Source: Leucobacter edaphi
GTDB taxonomy: Bacteria > Actinomycetota > Actinomycetes > Actinomycetales > Microbacteriaceae
Direction of reading: 5' to 3'
DNA length: 64,000 nucleotides
Assembly (NCBI RefSeq): GCF_016522535.1
Contig: NZ_JAEHOI010000005.1
Coordinates: 124,001-188,000 of the forward strand
A model generated the notes under the pieces. The model was not told the DNA's origin and made no database searches. It saw nothing but the letters and a program-made list of their open reading frames with translations. The position numbers were made by a program, and so were the translations under genes. Shown here piece by piece: positions 25,650 through 36,500 of this stretch; within the stretch, counting starts at the first letter, position 1; each line of letters opens with the position of its first letter.

Positions 25650-28147
25650 CCGCTTGTCCCCTTCGTTTGGTTCGGTTTTCCAGGCCCCCTGGAAACGAAG
25701 CGGCGACGCCGGGAGGCGCGTCCGCTCCGATACGACGCGAGCGAAAAGCGGGCCCGGATCCGTCCCCACGGACTCAGGCCTGCGCGCAGCTCGCGCTCGG
25801 CGGTGTCGACGCGACGCCACAGGGCGTCCGCCGCGGGCGCGTCGATTCCCTCGCGGGAGAACACGGCCCGATCGACCTCGCGCGCGATCCAGTCGGCATC
25901 CTCGATGCCGAGATCGGCGGCGGCGATACGACGTGCGACACCGGAATCAACGCTCCTGCCCGCGTCGCGGTGGGCGTCGAGCAGCTGATCCCATGCCCCG
26001 ATCGCACGGATCTCCGGCGACGGCGCCGAGCGCCGCCTGTTCCGCCGGAAACGCTTTGCGAGCGGGATGAACAGCGAGAGAGCGGCGAGGATCGCCAGGG
26101 CGCCGAGGCCGAGACCCGCGTACTTGAGCACCTGCCAGAAGATCGCTTCTCCCTCGGGCTTGGTGCTGTTCGCCGGCTTGCCATCGGCGTCGCTCGTGCC
26201 GATCGGCGGGTCGCTCTCCTGCGCGTCGCGCTCCTCAGGAACGGTCGGATACTCGGGGAGCTGCTCGCCCTCCTCGAGCGAGGTCGGCGGGATCTCGACC
26301 TGCGGGGTGACATCGAACGGCGCCCAGACGCCGTCGGCCCCGCGCACCTCGATCCACGCGGCCATATTCTCGCCCGTGCAGCTCTCGGCGCACGCCGGCA
26401 CCCCCGGGACGCCGTCGCCGCCGAGGCGCACGCCGAGCGCCACCCTGGAGTCGAAGCCGAGCGACTGGGCGAGCAGCGCGGCGGCGGCGGCGAACTGCTC
26501 GTCGTCACCGATCCCCGCGACCAGCATGCGGTCGTCCGCCTTCGGCCCCGCGGCGTGCTGCTGGTCGTTGAGCTGCTTGAAGAGCTGCTCAACGCGGGCG
26601 ATCGAGTGCCCTCCCGTGCTCGTGACGAAGCGCGTGCCGTAGTCCTTCTGCAGGGCGGCGAGCCACTGCTGCTCCCCCGGCCCCTCGGTGAGCGAGTGGC
26701 TCAGGTAGCCGCGATCGCGCAGCCGCTTGATACCCTCGGCGAGCCCGCTGCCCGTCGGCGAGAGCCCCTGCGCCTTCCACCACTTCGCGAGCTCGGGCAT
26801 CTTCTCGAGGTCGATCTGGGATTCCGGGTTCGCCGGATCCTCCGCGAGCGTGCGGTCCCCCGCGATACTCATGTCCGCCGAGAAGGAATCCCCGTTCACG
26901 AGGCCGCGCTTGGTGGGGACCGCGACGGCGCCCCCGGTGTCGCGATTGAGGTAGAAGGCGTCGGCGAGCGCGGACGCGCGCGGTCCGCCGAACTGCGGCG
27001 GCGAGGCGAGCGGGGTACTGACGGGCACCCAGATGTCGGAGTAGCCGCCCGCGATGCGCACGGTGACCCGGCTCGACATCGAGACCGCTTCGCCGCTCGG
27101 GAAGCGGGTGAAGCGCTCGCTGCTGCCGCCGGTGCCCACCGAGAAGTCGACGCCGTCGTAGCGGTCCATCACGGCGAGGTGCACGCGACCGGGCAGTGCG
27201 CCATTCGCGCGCACCTCGAAGAGGTCGGCGCCGAAGTTCGCGTCTCGCTTCCACTCGCGGTAGCCGGCGAGGGGGCTCGTGCGCTCGGCGATCACGAGCT
27301 CGGGATCGATGCGATCGCGGGCGACGCTGCGCTCGGGCCCGGCGATCGCTGGGGCCGCGAACGAGGCGATGGCCAGCGCCAGGACCACGACGGCCGCGCC
27401 GATGATCCCGCGCTGCGCTCCGCGGCGACGCACGGGCGCCCGGTCCATTCCGGCCCGTCCCCTGCGGAGTGCTGCCCGCCGGTCGATGCCGGACGACCAG
27501 GCGATCCAGATCGCGATCCCCGCGAACGCGAGGATCCAGATCGCCAGCTCCCGCGGCGCGATGATCCGCAGCGCACCGAGCCGCAGCGGATCGCTCAGGT
27601 TCGATGAGCCGAACGCCGTGCCGAACGCGACGGGGAGCACGAGCGGCAGCGCGGCCCACTCGGCGAAGCGGCCGGCGCGGAGCGCGAGCCAGCTGGAGAT
27701 CGCGGTCGCGCCGAAGGCGATCACGTAGAGCGGCACGAGGACGCTCTGATACGTGCCGACGGGGAGGGTGAGGGTGAGGAGCTGTTTCCAGCCGAGCGCG
27801 ACGGCGGCGAGCCCGTCGCCGAAGCCGCGCACGATGCCCTCGGGGCCTGAGGCAAACGCCCCGGGCACTGCCACGGGCACGAGCGTCGCAACAAAAATCC
27901 CGATCAGGGCGACAAGCGTGAGCGGACCCCAGCGGAATCGACGGCCCAGCCAGACCACCCCGAACGCGAGCCCAGCGCCCACGAGCGACACGACCCACGC
28001 GCGCGCATCGGCGTAGATCGGCGCGCTCGAGAGCGCCGCGAACACCCCGATCCCGAGCGCGAGCACGCCGGCACCGACCGTCAGTCCCGGCCCGGGGCCG
28101 CGCGAACGCCTCCCCGGCTCCGCGGCGATCTGCACGGGGCCCGTCAC
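25646..28147 (-). CDS. TgpA-like transglutaminase-fold membrane protein lacking catalytic residues
   Basis: An 833-residue protein with six or more N-terminal membrane helices, a large extracytoplasmic part with a transglutaminase-like fold (about 440-620), a membrane helix near 700 and a DUF4129-like cytoplasmic tail. In active members a Cys lies in GxCEQFA, a His in HAWVEV and an Asp in FDPTP. Here the matching positions read GDDEQFA (Asp 549), AAWIEV (Ala 596) and FDVTP (Asp 612). Cys and His are therefore both missing and the protein should be a pseudoenzyme, perhaps a binding or scaffold module. The GTG at 28147 overlaps the DUF58 stop as GTGA; the longer frame would run into that gene. 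Confidence 0.85.
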   Translation of the reverse strand: MTGPVQIAAEPGRRSRGPGPGLTVGAGVLALGIGVFAALSSAPIYADARAWVVSLVGAGLAFGVVWLGRRFRWGPLTLVALIGIFVATLVPVAVPGAFASGPEGIVRGFGDGLAAVALGWKQLLTLTLPVGTYQSVLVPLYVIAFGATAISSWLALRAGRFAEWAALPLVLPVAFGTAFGSSNLSDPLRLGALRIIAPRELAIWILAFAGIAIWIAWSSGIDRRAALRRGRAGMDRAPVRRRGAQRGIIGAAVVVLALAIASFAAPAIAGPERSVARDRIDPELVIAERTSPLAGYREWKRDANFGADLFEVRANGALPGRVHLAVMDRYDGVDFSVGTGGSSERFTRFPSGEAVSMSSRVTVRIAGGYSDIWVPVSTPLASPPQFGGPRASALADAFYLNRDTGGAVAVPTKRGLVNGDSFSADMSIAGDRTLAEDPANPESQIDLEKMPELAKWWKAQGLSPTGSGLAEGIKRLRDRGYLSHSLTEGPGEQQWLAALQKDYGTRFVTSTGGHSIARVEQLFKQLNDQQHAAGPKADDRMLVAGIGDDEQFAAAAALLAQSLGFDSRVALGVRLGGDGVPGVPACAESCTGENMAAWIEVRGADGVWAPFDVTPQVEIPPTSLEEGEQLPEYPTVPEERDAQESDPPIGTSDADGKPANSTKPEGEAIFWQVLKYAGLGLGALAILAALSLFIPLAKRFRRNRRRSAPSPEIRAIGAWDQLLDAHRDAGRSVDSGVARRIAAADLGIEDADWIAREVDRAVFSREGIDAPAADALWRRVDTAERELRAGLSPWGRIRARFSLASYRSGRASRRRRFVSRGPGKPNQTKGTSG

Positions 28148-29487
28148 GACCGGCTCCCGTGCAGCATGAGACGGGGCAGATCCCCGAGGGCGCCCACCGT
28201 GAGCAAGGTGCACACGTCCAGCAGCTTCGCGCTCGGATCGGCGAGCAGTTCGCAACGAACGCCGATCACCGTGACATCACCGGGGAACGACACCGCGGCG
28301 CGGCGCAGCCGCGACGGATCCGGAAGCGACCCCGTGATCACGAACACCACCGAGAGCGGCCGCCGCGACTCGGCGAGGCTGCGCGCGAGCCACTCGATCG
28401 GGCGCGGATCCTCGGCCGGCTCGAGCTCCGACCAGGCGTCGAGCACCTGGGTGAGCGTGTCCGACGGCAGCTCCTCGAGCCCATCGATCGCCGCGCGCAG
28501 CCTGCCGGGGGTGAACTGCGAGGCGACGAAACGCTCCCGCCCCTCGCGGACCGCCTGCATCGACAGCGAGGCCGCCGTGCTCACGGCGAGCTCGAACTCC
28601 TCGTCGCTCGCGTACTCCGCGCGATTCGCATCGAACAGGATCGCGGCGCGCGCCGTCTGCGTCTCCTCGTACTGGCGCACCATGAGCTTCCCCGTCTTCG
28701 CCGTCGACCGCCAGTGCACGTGACGCAGCGCGTCGCCGTGCACGTAATCGCGGACGGCGTGGAACGAGAGATCCGAGTCGGTGAGGCGCTTGCTCGGCAC
28801 GCCCTCGAGGTCGCGCACGAGACCGGCGGACCCGGGAGGCAGCAGCACCGTGCGCGGGTGCACGTGCACCAGGTGACGGTCACGCCAGGTCACCTCGCGG
28901 CGCAGCAGGCCGATCGGGTCGCGGCGGGCGAGCGTGAGCGGACCCACCTCGATGACGCCGCGCGCCTGCGTTGGTACCTCGACGGGAAGCATGATCGCGC
29001 CTCGCGGGGCGATGAACGGGATGTCGAGCTCGCGAAGCGCAAGACCGACGGGGAGTTCCGCCGTCGCGGGCAGGGCAGGCCTCCCGCTCGCGTTCTCGAT
29101 CTCGATCGCGAGATGCACATTGCCGCCCGCGACGACGCGCAAGCGGTCGAGCGCGATCTTGATCAGGTAGGCCCGGCTGCCGATGAGGAACGGCAGCGCG
29201 GCAAGGAGCAGGAACCCGCCGACGAGGGCCACGGCCCACGCCTCGACCCAGCCGAGCGTTGCGCCGAGCACGCTCGCGAGGATCGTCGCCGCCAGCACGA
29301 ACCGCCCGGTCGGGGTGACCGTCTGCGCGGCTCGCCGGAAATCGCGACGCACCCGGCGGCGGTTGCGGCGCCACCAGCGTCGGGCCTTCGTGGCACGCGA
29401 CTGCGGACGTCCCCGCGCAGTATCACTGCGCCGGGTCGTCCCGAGCGTGCCGCCGTAGGTCCGGCCGCGATCGGTCTCCCAGCTCAC
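28144..29487 (-). CDS. DUF58 domain membrane protein
   Basis: A 447-residue protein. A basic N-terminus precedes two membrane helices (about residues 60-105), then a beta-rich domain and the DUF58 core with the signature HWRSTAKTGKLMVRQYE, followed by a von Willebrand A-like fold (AAILFDANRAEY). DUF58 proteins are found almost always beside MoxR ATPases and are thought to be their partners in complex assembly or maturation. The GTG start overlaps the MoxR stop as GTGA, so the two are translationally coupled. Confidence 0.88.
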   Translation of the reverse strand: MSWETDRGRTYGGTLGTTRRSDTARGRPQSRATKARRWWRRNRRRVRRDFRRAAQTVTPTGRFVLAATILASVLGATLGWVEAWAVALVGGFLLLAALPFLIGSRAYLIKIALDRLRVVAGGNVHLAIEIENASGRPALPATAELPVGLALRELDIPFIAPRGAIMLPVEVPTQARGVIEVGPLTLARRDPIGLLRREVTWRDRHLVHVHPRTVLLPPGSAGLVRDLEGVPSKRLTDSDLSFHAVRDYVHGDALRHVHWRSTAKTGKLMVRQYEETQTARAAILFDANRAEYASDEEFELAVSTAASLSMQAVREGRERFVASQFTPGRLRAAIDGLEELPSDTLTQVLDAWSELEPAEDPRPIEWLARSLAESRRPLSVVFVITGSLPDPSRLRRAAVSFPGDVTVIGVRCELLADPSAKLLDVCTLLTVGALGDLPRLMLHGSRS

Positions 29488-30515
29488 GCCGTGCCGTTCT
29501 CCTGCGGCGGTGCGACGTCGAGAATGATCTGCCCGACGATCTGCTCAGCCGTGACGCCGTCGAACTCGGCCTCGGGCTCGAGGACGAGACGGTGCGCGAG
29601 CACGGGCAGCGCAAGATCCCGGATGTCATCTGGGGTGATGTAGTGGCGGCCGTTGGCGACGGCCCAGGCGCAGGCGAGCCGCACGAGCGACAGAGCGCCG
29701 CGAACGCTCGCACCGAGGCGCACGGCTTCGGCACGGCGGGTGGCCTCGACGAGACGGACCGCGTAGTCCGCGACGAGCGGGCTCACGTGCACGCGGTTCG
29801 CAAACTCCATGGCCTGCGTGATCATCGCGGTCGTGACGACCGGCTGCAGCGGTTCGTGCGCGGCGCGATGCCCCTGCAGGATGCGCGCCATCGCGGCGCC
29901 GTCCGGGTAGCCGATCGAGGTCTTGATCATGAAGCGGTCGAGCTGCGCCTCGGGCAGCCGGTAGGTTCCCGCCTGCTCGATCGGGTTCTGCGTCGCGATC
30001 ACGAGGAACGGGGACCCCACATCGTGCGTTGTGCCGTCGACCGTGACCTGGCCCTCCTCCATGACCTCGAGGAGCGCGGACTGCGTCTTCGGGCTCGCCC
30101 GGTTGATCTCGTCGGCGAGGACGACGTTCGCGAAGATCGGCCCGGCGTGGAACTCGAACACGCCCGCGCGCTGATCGTAGACGGAGATGCCCGTCACGTC
30201 GCCGGGCAGCAGATCGGGCGTGAACTGGATGCGCGACGACGTGCCCTGCACGACCTGGCCGAGGGCGCGCGCGAGCGCCGTCTTGCCCGTTCCCGGAACA
30301 TCCTCGAGGAGCACGTGGCCGCCCGCGAGCACGGTGGCGATGACGAGCTCGATGACGCGGCGCTTGCCGTGGATCGTCTGCTCGATCGCGCCCGCCGTCG
30401 ACTGGAACACCTGCGCAACCCACTGGGCCTGGTCCGGGGTGAGCGCTTCCTCGCGGCGGGAGGGCTGGTTGGCAACCTGGGTGGTGCCTGCCGTGTCCTG
30501 GTTCTGCATGTTCAT
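29484..30515 (-). CDS. MoxR family AAA+ ATPase
   Basis: A 343-residue ATPase. Walker A is GTGKT (residues 75-79), Walker B is VLADEINRASP, and ATQNPIEQAGTYRLPEAQLDRF is the MoxR sensor and arginine-finger region. MoxR proteins act as chaperone-like partners of VWA/DUF58 proteins. GCGAGGA lies 4 nt before the ATG. It is followed directly by its expected partner DUF58 and a transglutaminase-fold protein, the standard MoxR-DUF58-TgpA trio. Confidence 0.93.
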   Translation of the reverse strand: MNMQNQDTAGTTQVANQPSRREEALTPDQAQWVAQVFQSTAGAIEQTIHGKRRVIELVIATVLAGGHVLLEDVPGTGKTALARALGQVVQGTSSRIQFTPDLLPGDVTGISVYDQRAGVFEFHAGPIFANVVLADEINRASPKTQSALLEVMEEGQVTVDGTTHDVGSPFLVIATQNPIEQAGTYRLPEAQLDRFMIKTSIGYPDGAAMARILQGHRAAHEPLQPVVTTAMITQAMEFANRVHVSPLVADYAVRLVEATRRAEAVRLGASVRGALSLVRLACAWAVANGRHYITPDDIRDLALPVLAHRLVLEPEAEFDGVTAEQIVGQIILDVAPPQENGTA

Positions 30516-30575
30516 GGGGTCCTCGCGTGAGTGGGCGTTCTCGGTGAAAATCTGATGGGATCGGGCGATCGGCGC

Positions 30576-33500
30576 CTAGGGCGTCGGGGGCGGCGGGTCC
30601 GCGGCCTTCGGTTTGAAGCAGACGCTGAAGGTGGCGGGCTGCAGGTCCTTGAAAGCCTCGACCCAGCTGACCTCGATCGTGATCTTCCCGTTCGCTCCCG
30701 GGCCCACTGCCGCCGCCCTGGCGTACGGAGCTGCCGCGTTGGAGACCGTGAACAGCTCGATCGCGTTCGCGGGCGGAGCCTTGTCGTCCCAGCACGCGTC
30801 ACCATTGACGTCGACCCTCGCGGGGGCCGGGGCGCCGCTCGACGTGGCCGTGGCCCATGGCGAGCAGGTTCCCTCGTCGCTGGGGTCGACGCACTGCCGC
30901 ACCGTGTAGGTGTTGATGCTGTCGTAGTCGTCGACGCTGGGCGCGTTGCTCCCGACCTTCGCGCCGTTCACGGCCCACTCGAGCTTCGTGCCGCCCGTCT
31001 TGCCGACCGCGGTCAGACCGCCCGCGACCTTGTAGTTCGCGCTGCTGCCACCGGGAGCGGGAGTCTTGTTGATGCTGTAGTTCGCGGTGAGCGCGCCGGG
31101 CACCGTGCCGATCCGGATCGTGTCTGTCGTTGCCATTGTGACACCGTAATCGCTCCGCGCGCAGGCCGCGCCACCGTAGGATTTCCGCCAGGTCAGGTTC
31201 TCGAACTTCGGATCTGAGTCGCCCCCTCGCGTGCAGTCGGCGCCGCCGCCCTGCTTCATCGCGTAGCTCATGGTGATCGATTCGCCGGCGTGCGCCGACG
31301 CGGACGCGTCGATCTTGGCCGAGGTGTCTCCGGTGCTCACGATCGACGCACCCGACATTCTCGGCGCCCCGATCACGGTCACGCTCGTCGATCCCTCGGA
31401 GCCCGTCGATGAGCCGGTGCCGATGGAGGGCACGTCGAACGAGGTCACGGGGACGGCGGTGACGGTCGTCGCGCCCGCGCCGATTCCCGAGTACTCGCGG
31501 TTCCCGCTCGGGCCGGCGAGCGTGCCGTGATTGGTCCCGCCGATGGAGATCCGGAACTCGCGGGTATCGCTCGAGCCCTTCACGGTGACCTTGATGGCGC
31601 CGTGCCCCTGGTCGGTGTTCGAACGGTCCTTGACCGGTTCAGCCGACACTGTGGGCGTTTCGGGGGCCTTGTACGCCCACGCGGTCACCGAGTTCGACGG
31701 GGCCGATTCCCCGACGGCGTTCACGGCGCGCGCCGAGAACTGGTGTTTCTCACCGTTGCGGAGCCCCGTTGCCACGCACTGGTACGAGGAGGGGCCGCTC
31801 GCGGAGCAGCTCGTGGATCCGGCGCCGGAGAGCACGACCGACGACACCGCGGGGTGCGCCTGGCCGCCGAGGGTCACGGCGAAGGTTGCCGAGGAGTCTG
31901 AGTAGGCGGTCTGGGTGATGCTCGTCGGGGCGTCGGGTCGGCCCTGCGCGTCGAGCTCGATCGAGCCGGTGCCCGTGCGGCCCTGCGCGTCCTTCACGGT
32001 GAAGCTTGCCGTGCAGGTGCCGCCCGTGACGCGGCCGCCCTGCCACCCGACCGAGACCGTGTCGCCGCCCGCGGAGAACGTGCCGACCGCGCAGCTTCCG
32101 GCCTGCACCGACACGAGGTGGAGCCCGGCGCCCTGCTTCCCGGCGTAGGGGTCGAATTCGCCAGGGACGCCGATCACCTTGGTGCTGCACGCGGAGCCGA
32201 CGGTGCAGCGCAGCGAGACGGTGCCGCCGCGCGGCAATTCGCTCGCCGCGGGGCCGACCCGGAGCGTCAGCGTGGAGCTCGAGGTCCCTGCACCGCTCAC
32301 GTTCACGGAGACGACCTGCTGGGATCCCGGCGTCGCGTTCGCCGCCGCCGACACCTGGGCCGTCGAACCGCTCGCCGCGATCTGGAACTGGGAGCCGCCG
32401 CCCGAGACGGAGAAGCGCAGCTTCGACGGGTCGCCCTGGCGTCCGCCTGGCCACTCGACCATCTCGGTGAGGTTGACCGTCTCGGTGGTGCCTGGCGACA
32501 CGGTCCGGGTGATCGGCCGCAGCTCAGCGACCGGATCCTTCGGCGTGATCGCGACGGGGACGGCGAGTGCGGTCCAGGCCTTCTGGCCATTCAGCCTGAC
32601 CTCCATCTGGCACGTGTCCACCCACGGCGCGTCCTTGCCCGCGGCGTAGCGTAGCGTCGTTGCGCCCGCGGCGTCGCAGCGAGCGTTGGCGCGGCTCACG
32701 GAGAACGGGCCCGAGCCGAGCTCGACGCTGTCCTCGGGGCCGACGTCGACGAGGCTCGCGATGTTCGCCTCGACGCTCTTGTCCTCGTCGACCTTCAGCG
32801 GCGCGATGCCGGGCTTGAGGGTGATGCGGAGCTCGTCGAGCGGCGGGATCTGGAGGAACCCGTAGCTCGACACCTTTTCGCCCGAGGAGTCCACGCCGGA
32901 CACGTTGAACACGACGAGGTCGCCCTCGGGGTTGTACGTGCCGAGGATGCGGTTGCCCTCGACGCGGTACTCCCCGCGGTTGCCCTTCCACACGCTGAGC
33001 TTGAGTTTCGACGGGTCGCCTGTGGCCCAGCGCACCTTTCCGGTGAGCACGTCGACGCCCTCGCTCGACAGGAGCGCCCGGTCCCGCACGTTGAGCACCG
33101 TGTCGGAGACGGACGGCGCCTGCGTGCCGACTCTCGCCGAGGTCTGCACGACGATCAGGCCTTCCGCCGTGCTCTTCGATTTGTCGGAGCGCACCTTGTA
33201 CTTGTAGGAGACGATTCCGGGGGCGCTCGCGGGGCTCACGAGCACGCGCCCCTCCTTCATGGCGCTCGCGTCGATGCGCTTGGCGAGCCGCTCGTACTCG
33301 GGGCTGCCCTTGCCGCCGGGCACATTGGGGACGACGCTCTGGATCGAGAGTTTGCCCCGCGACGGATCGAGGTCGTTGTCGAGCGGTTTCACGACGGCAG
33401 GAGAGCCGCCGGGAACGAGCCGGACGCTGTCGGTGAGCGCGATCGGGGGCTGGCCCGTGTCGGTGCCGTCGGTGACGATGACGCGGAGGGCGCCCTCCGC

Positions 33501-36500
33501 GGTCCCGCCGCCGGCATCTCTCACCTCGTATTTGAGGGAGCGCACGCCGGCCTTCGCGGTCTCGGATGCGGCCACCTCGATGGCGGATCCGGTGCTGGCG
33601 ATATTTGCCGTGACCTGCGGATCGTCCGAGGCGGACACCCCGATGAGACGCACGCGGTCGCCGTCTGGGTCGACACCGGACAGCGGCACCTGCAGGCTCG
33701 TATCCCCGCCGGGCGCGACGCGCGCGGTGAGCGGTGTGGGGTTCGGGGCCCGGTTGGCGCCCTTGGGCACGACCGTGACGAGCACGCTGCCGACGTCGCT
33801 CTGCTGGGGCGCGCTGGCGCCGTAGGCCGTGTACTGGATCCGATAGGTTCCGGCCTTCTGCGGGGCGAGGTAGCGCAGCGTGCTGCCGCTCGCGAAGGCG
33901 AGTTCGCCCTTCGCCCCGGAGCCGACGACCTCTGGCCGCAGCATGAGGCGCTCGCCTGGAGCGGCCACGTCGTTGTCGAGCACGCGGATATCGACGACCT
34001 GACCGGCGCGAACCGTGGCGTGATCCGCGACGGCGATCGCCCCGGAGGCGGAGTTCTCCGGGACCTGGAACACGGTGAGCGTGCCGTTGCCCTTGCGCCC
34101 GTCCTCGGAGACGGTGAGGTTGACCGAGCCGATCCGCCCCGGTGCGCCGGTCTTCGTGGCGCCGGCGACGCGCACCATCGAGTAGTCGATGATGTCGGCG
34201 CTCAGGTTGCCGTCGGTCACCTCGGCGCCGACGACGCTGAGGGCGCGGGCCGAGGCGCCCGGCAGCGCGTTGAGGACCTCGACCGTGGAGTCCGCGAGCG
34301 GGCGAACGAACGCGCGCAGCGGGGGCAGCACGAGCGACGACGGCGTCGAGATCGCGGTGACCTTGATCGAGCCGGTGATCTCTCCCCCGGTCACGGTGTC
34401 CTTGACCGACACGGACACGGTGGAGACGCCGGCGTCCTTCGCGGTGAGTGTGATCGTGCCGTTGCTGGTGTTCGTCTTGACGGTGGCCGCGCCCGACTGC
34501 ACCGCGGCATCGAGCAGGGCGAAGGATCCGGAGCCGCCGGCCACCCGCTCGAGCGGGTTCACCACGAGCGCGCGGCCCGTCGAGACGGTCGCCGCGGAGT
34601 TGGTGAACTTCGCCACCGCGTCGGGTTGCACCTTGACCTGGAGTTCCCTGTGCTGCTCCGCGCCCCGGCTGTCGCTCACGACGATGTCGAGCATCACATC
34701 GGACGCACCGGCGTTGGGGTCGAGGTGCCGGAGGGCGAGCCTGCCGTCGGCCGTGACGATCGCGCGCACGGGATCGTCGGCGCGCAGCGGGCGCGCCGAG
34801 ACGAGAGTCATGACGTCACCGTCGGGATCGACCCACCCCTCGAGGATCGGGGCGACGAGCGTTCCGCCCGGCACGATCGCCGGGACGCCCCACGTCCGCT
34901 GGCAGCCCTCGACCGGGCACCACTGCGGGGCGGTGTTCTTCTCCTCCGGCACGACTCTGAGGGTCACCTTCGCGGGCTGGGACTGCAGCGATCCGTCGGT
35001 GATCCGATACGAGAAGGAGGCCGTCCCGCGCGCGTCCGCTGCGGGGGACAGCATGAGCGTCTGCCCGTCCGGTGAGATCTGGAGGGTTCCGAAACTCTTC
35101 GGCAGACCACCGTTGCCGAGTGATTCCGGAACGATCGTGAGCACGTCGTTCGTGTTGGGATCGAAGTCGTTGAGGAGCACGGGCAGCGGGGTCGGCGTTC
35201 CCGCGCGCACGCCGAAGTCGTCGGGAACCGCGGTGGGAGGGAGCTGCTCGGTGACCTCGTCGACGACGACCTTGCCGCGGTTCTCCTTCGGCGGATCGGA
35301 GATGCTCCACTGCGAGACGGGGATCATCTTGCCCTCGGGCAGCGTCCACAGCATTCCGGAGCGTTCCTCGCTGAGCACCCCGCGCTCGCCGTTGGAACGG
35401 ATGAAGGGCTCCCAGTCGCCGCCCGTCTGCACGGACTCGTCGAAGGAGAGCCGCACGGGCTCGCCCTCGCCCGTCCACAGGCTGCCGCTCGACGGGCCGA
35501 GCCAGGCTGCGTACAGCGTGCCCTTCACCTCGGCCGGTTTCGCGGGAATCCCGTTCGCCTCGGCGATCCGCTTCGGCGTCCCGCCCTTGGGGACGCTCCA
35601 CAGCCCGTTCTCGTCGGCGACGAGGACATCGGCTCCCGGCTTCGAGCTCGGGGCCTGCAGGCGCACGGAGGCTCCGGCGGTGAGCTTCGATTCGTCGGCG
35701 CCCTGCCGCCAGAGCCTGCCGTCCCTCGTGTCGAGCAGGGCCCACTCGTTCCCCACGAGGGTGAGTTGGGGGTCGGCCGCCCGGCCCGAAACCGCCTCCC
35801 CGCCGTTGATGAACTCGCCCTTCGCGAGGTCGAAGCGGTGCACGGCCTTCTCCGTGGCCGAGTACATGGCGACGACGCCATCGGCCGAAACGGAGACGGC
35901 GTCGGCCTTGTAGTCCGTTCCTTCCTCGGCGCCCTTCTCGGGCTTTTTCTCGGCGTTCGCTGCCGCGATCGGGTCGATCGGCGAGAGCGACTGCAGATTC
36001 CGTGCGATCTCCGCCGGGGTGGCCCGCGCGGGGAGCTCGTTCTCGGCGTCGCGGGTGAGCGAACCGGCGTAAACCGCGCCGGACTCGGTGCGGACCGCGA
36101 CGTAGCGCCCGACGGAGGTCACGTCCCTGGTGCCCTCGGGCATGCTCACGGCCGCGTTGTCCTCGGCGTTCGCGTCGGACTCGGTGCCTGCGCCCGATCC
36201 GGGCCCGCCCGCGCCCTGCTGCTGCGCGGCGCCGCCGGGATTCGAGGCGGTCTGCGCGTTGTCCGCGCCGGACCGATCGTGGTCGTTGAGGTCGACGGGG
36301 TTCGCGTCGTCGACGGGCCAGGCACGCCCGTTGCCGTGGCTCAGCACGAGCGTGCTGTCCCCGGCCTGCATGACGCCGGACGGCTCGGACACCTTGCGGA
36401 CGAGGTCGAGCTCGCCCGTGTCCGTGTTCACGCGCGCGTACTGGCCGGCGTCGCGCGCGACCCAGACCCCCGGCTCGACGCGGGGCGTCTCGCGCGCGTC

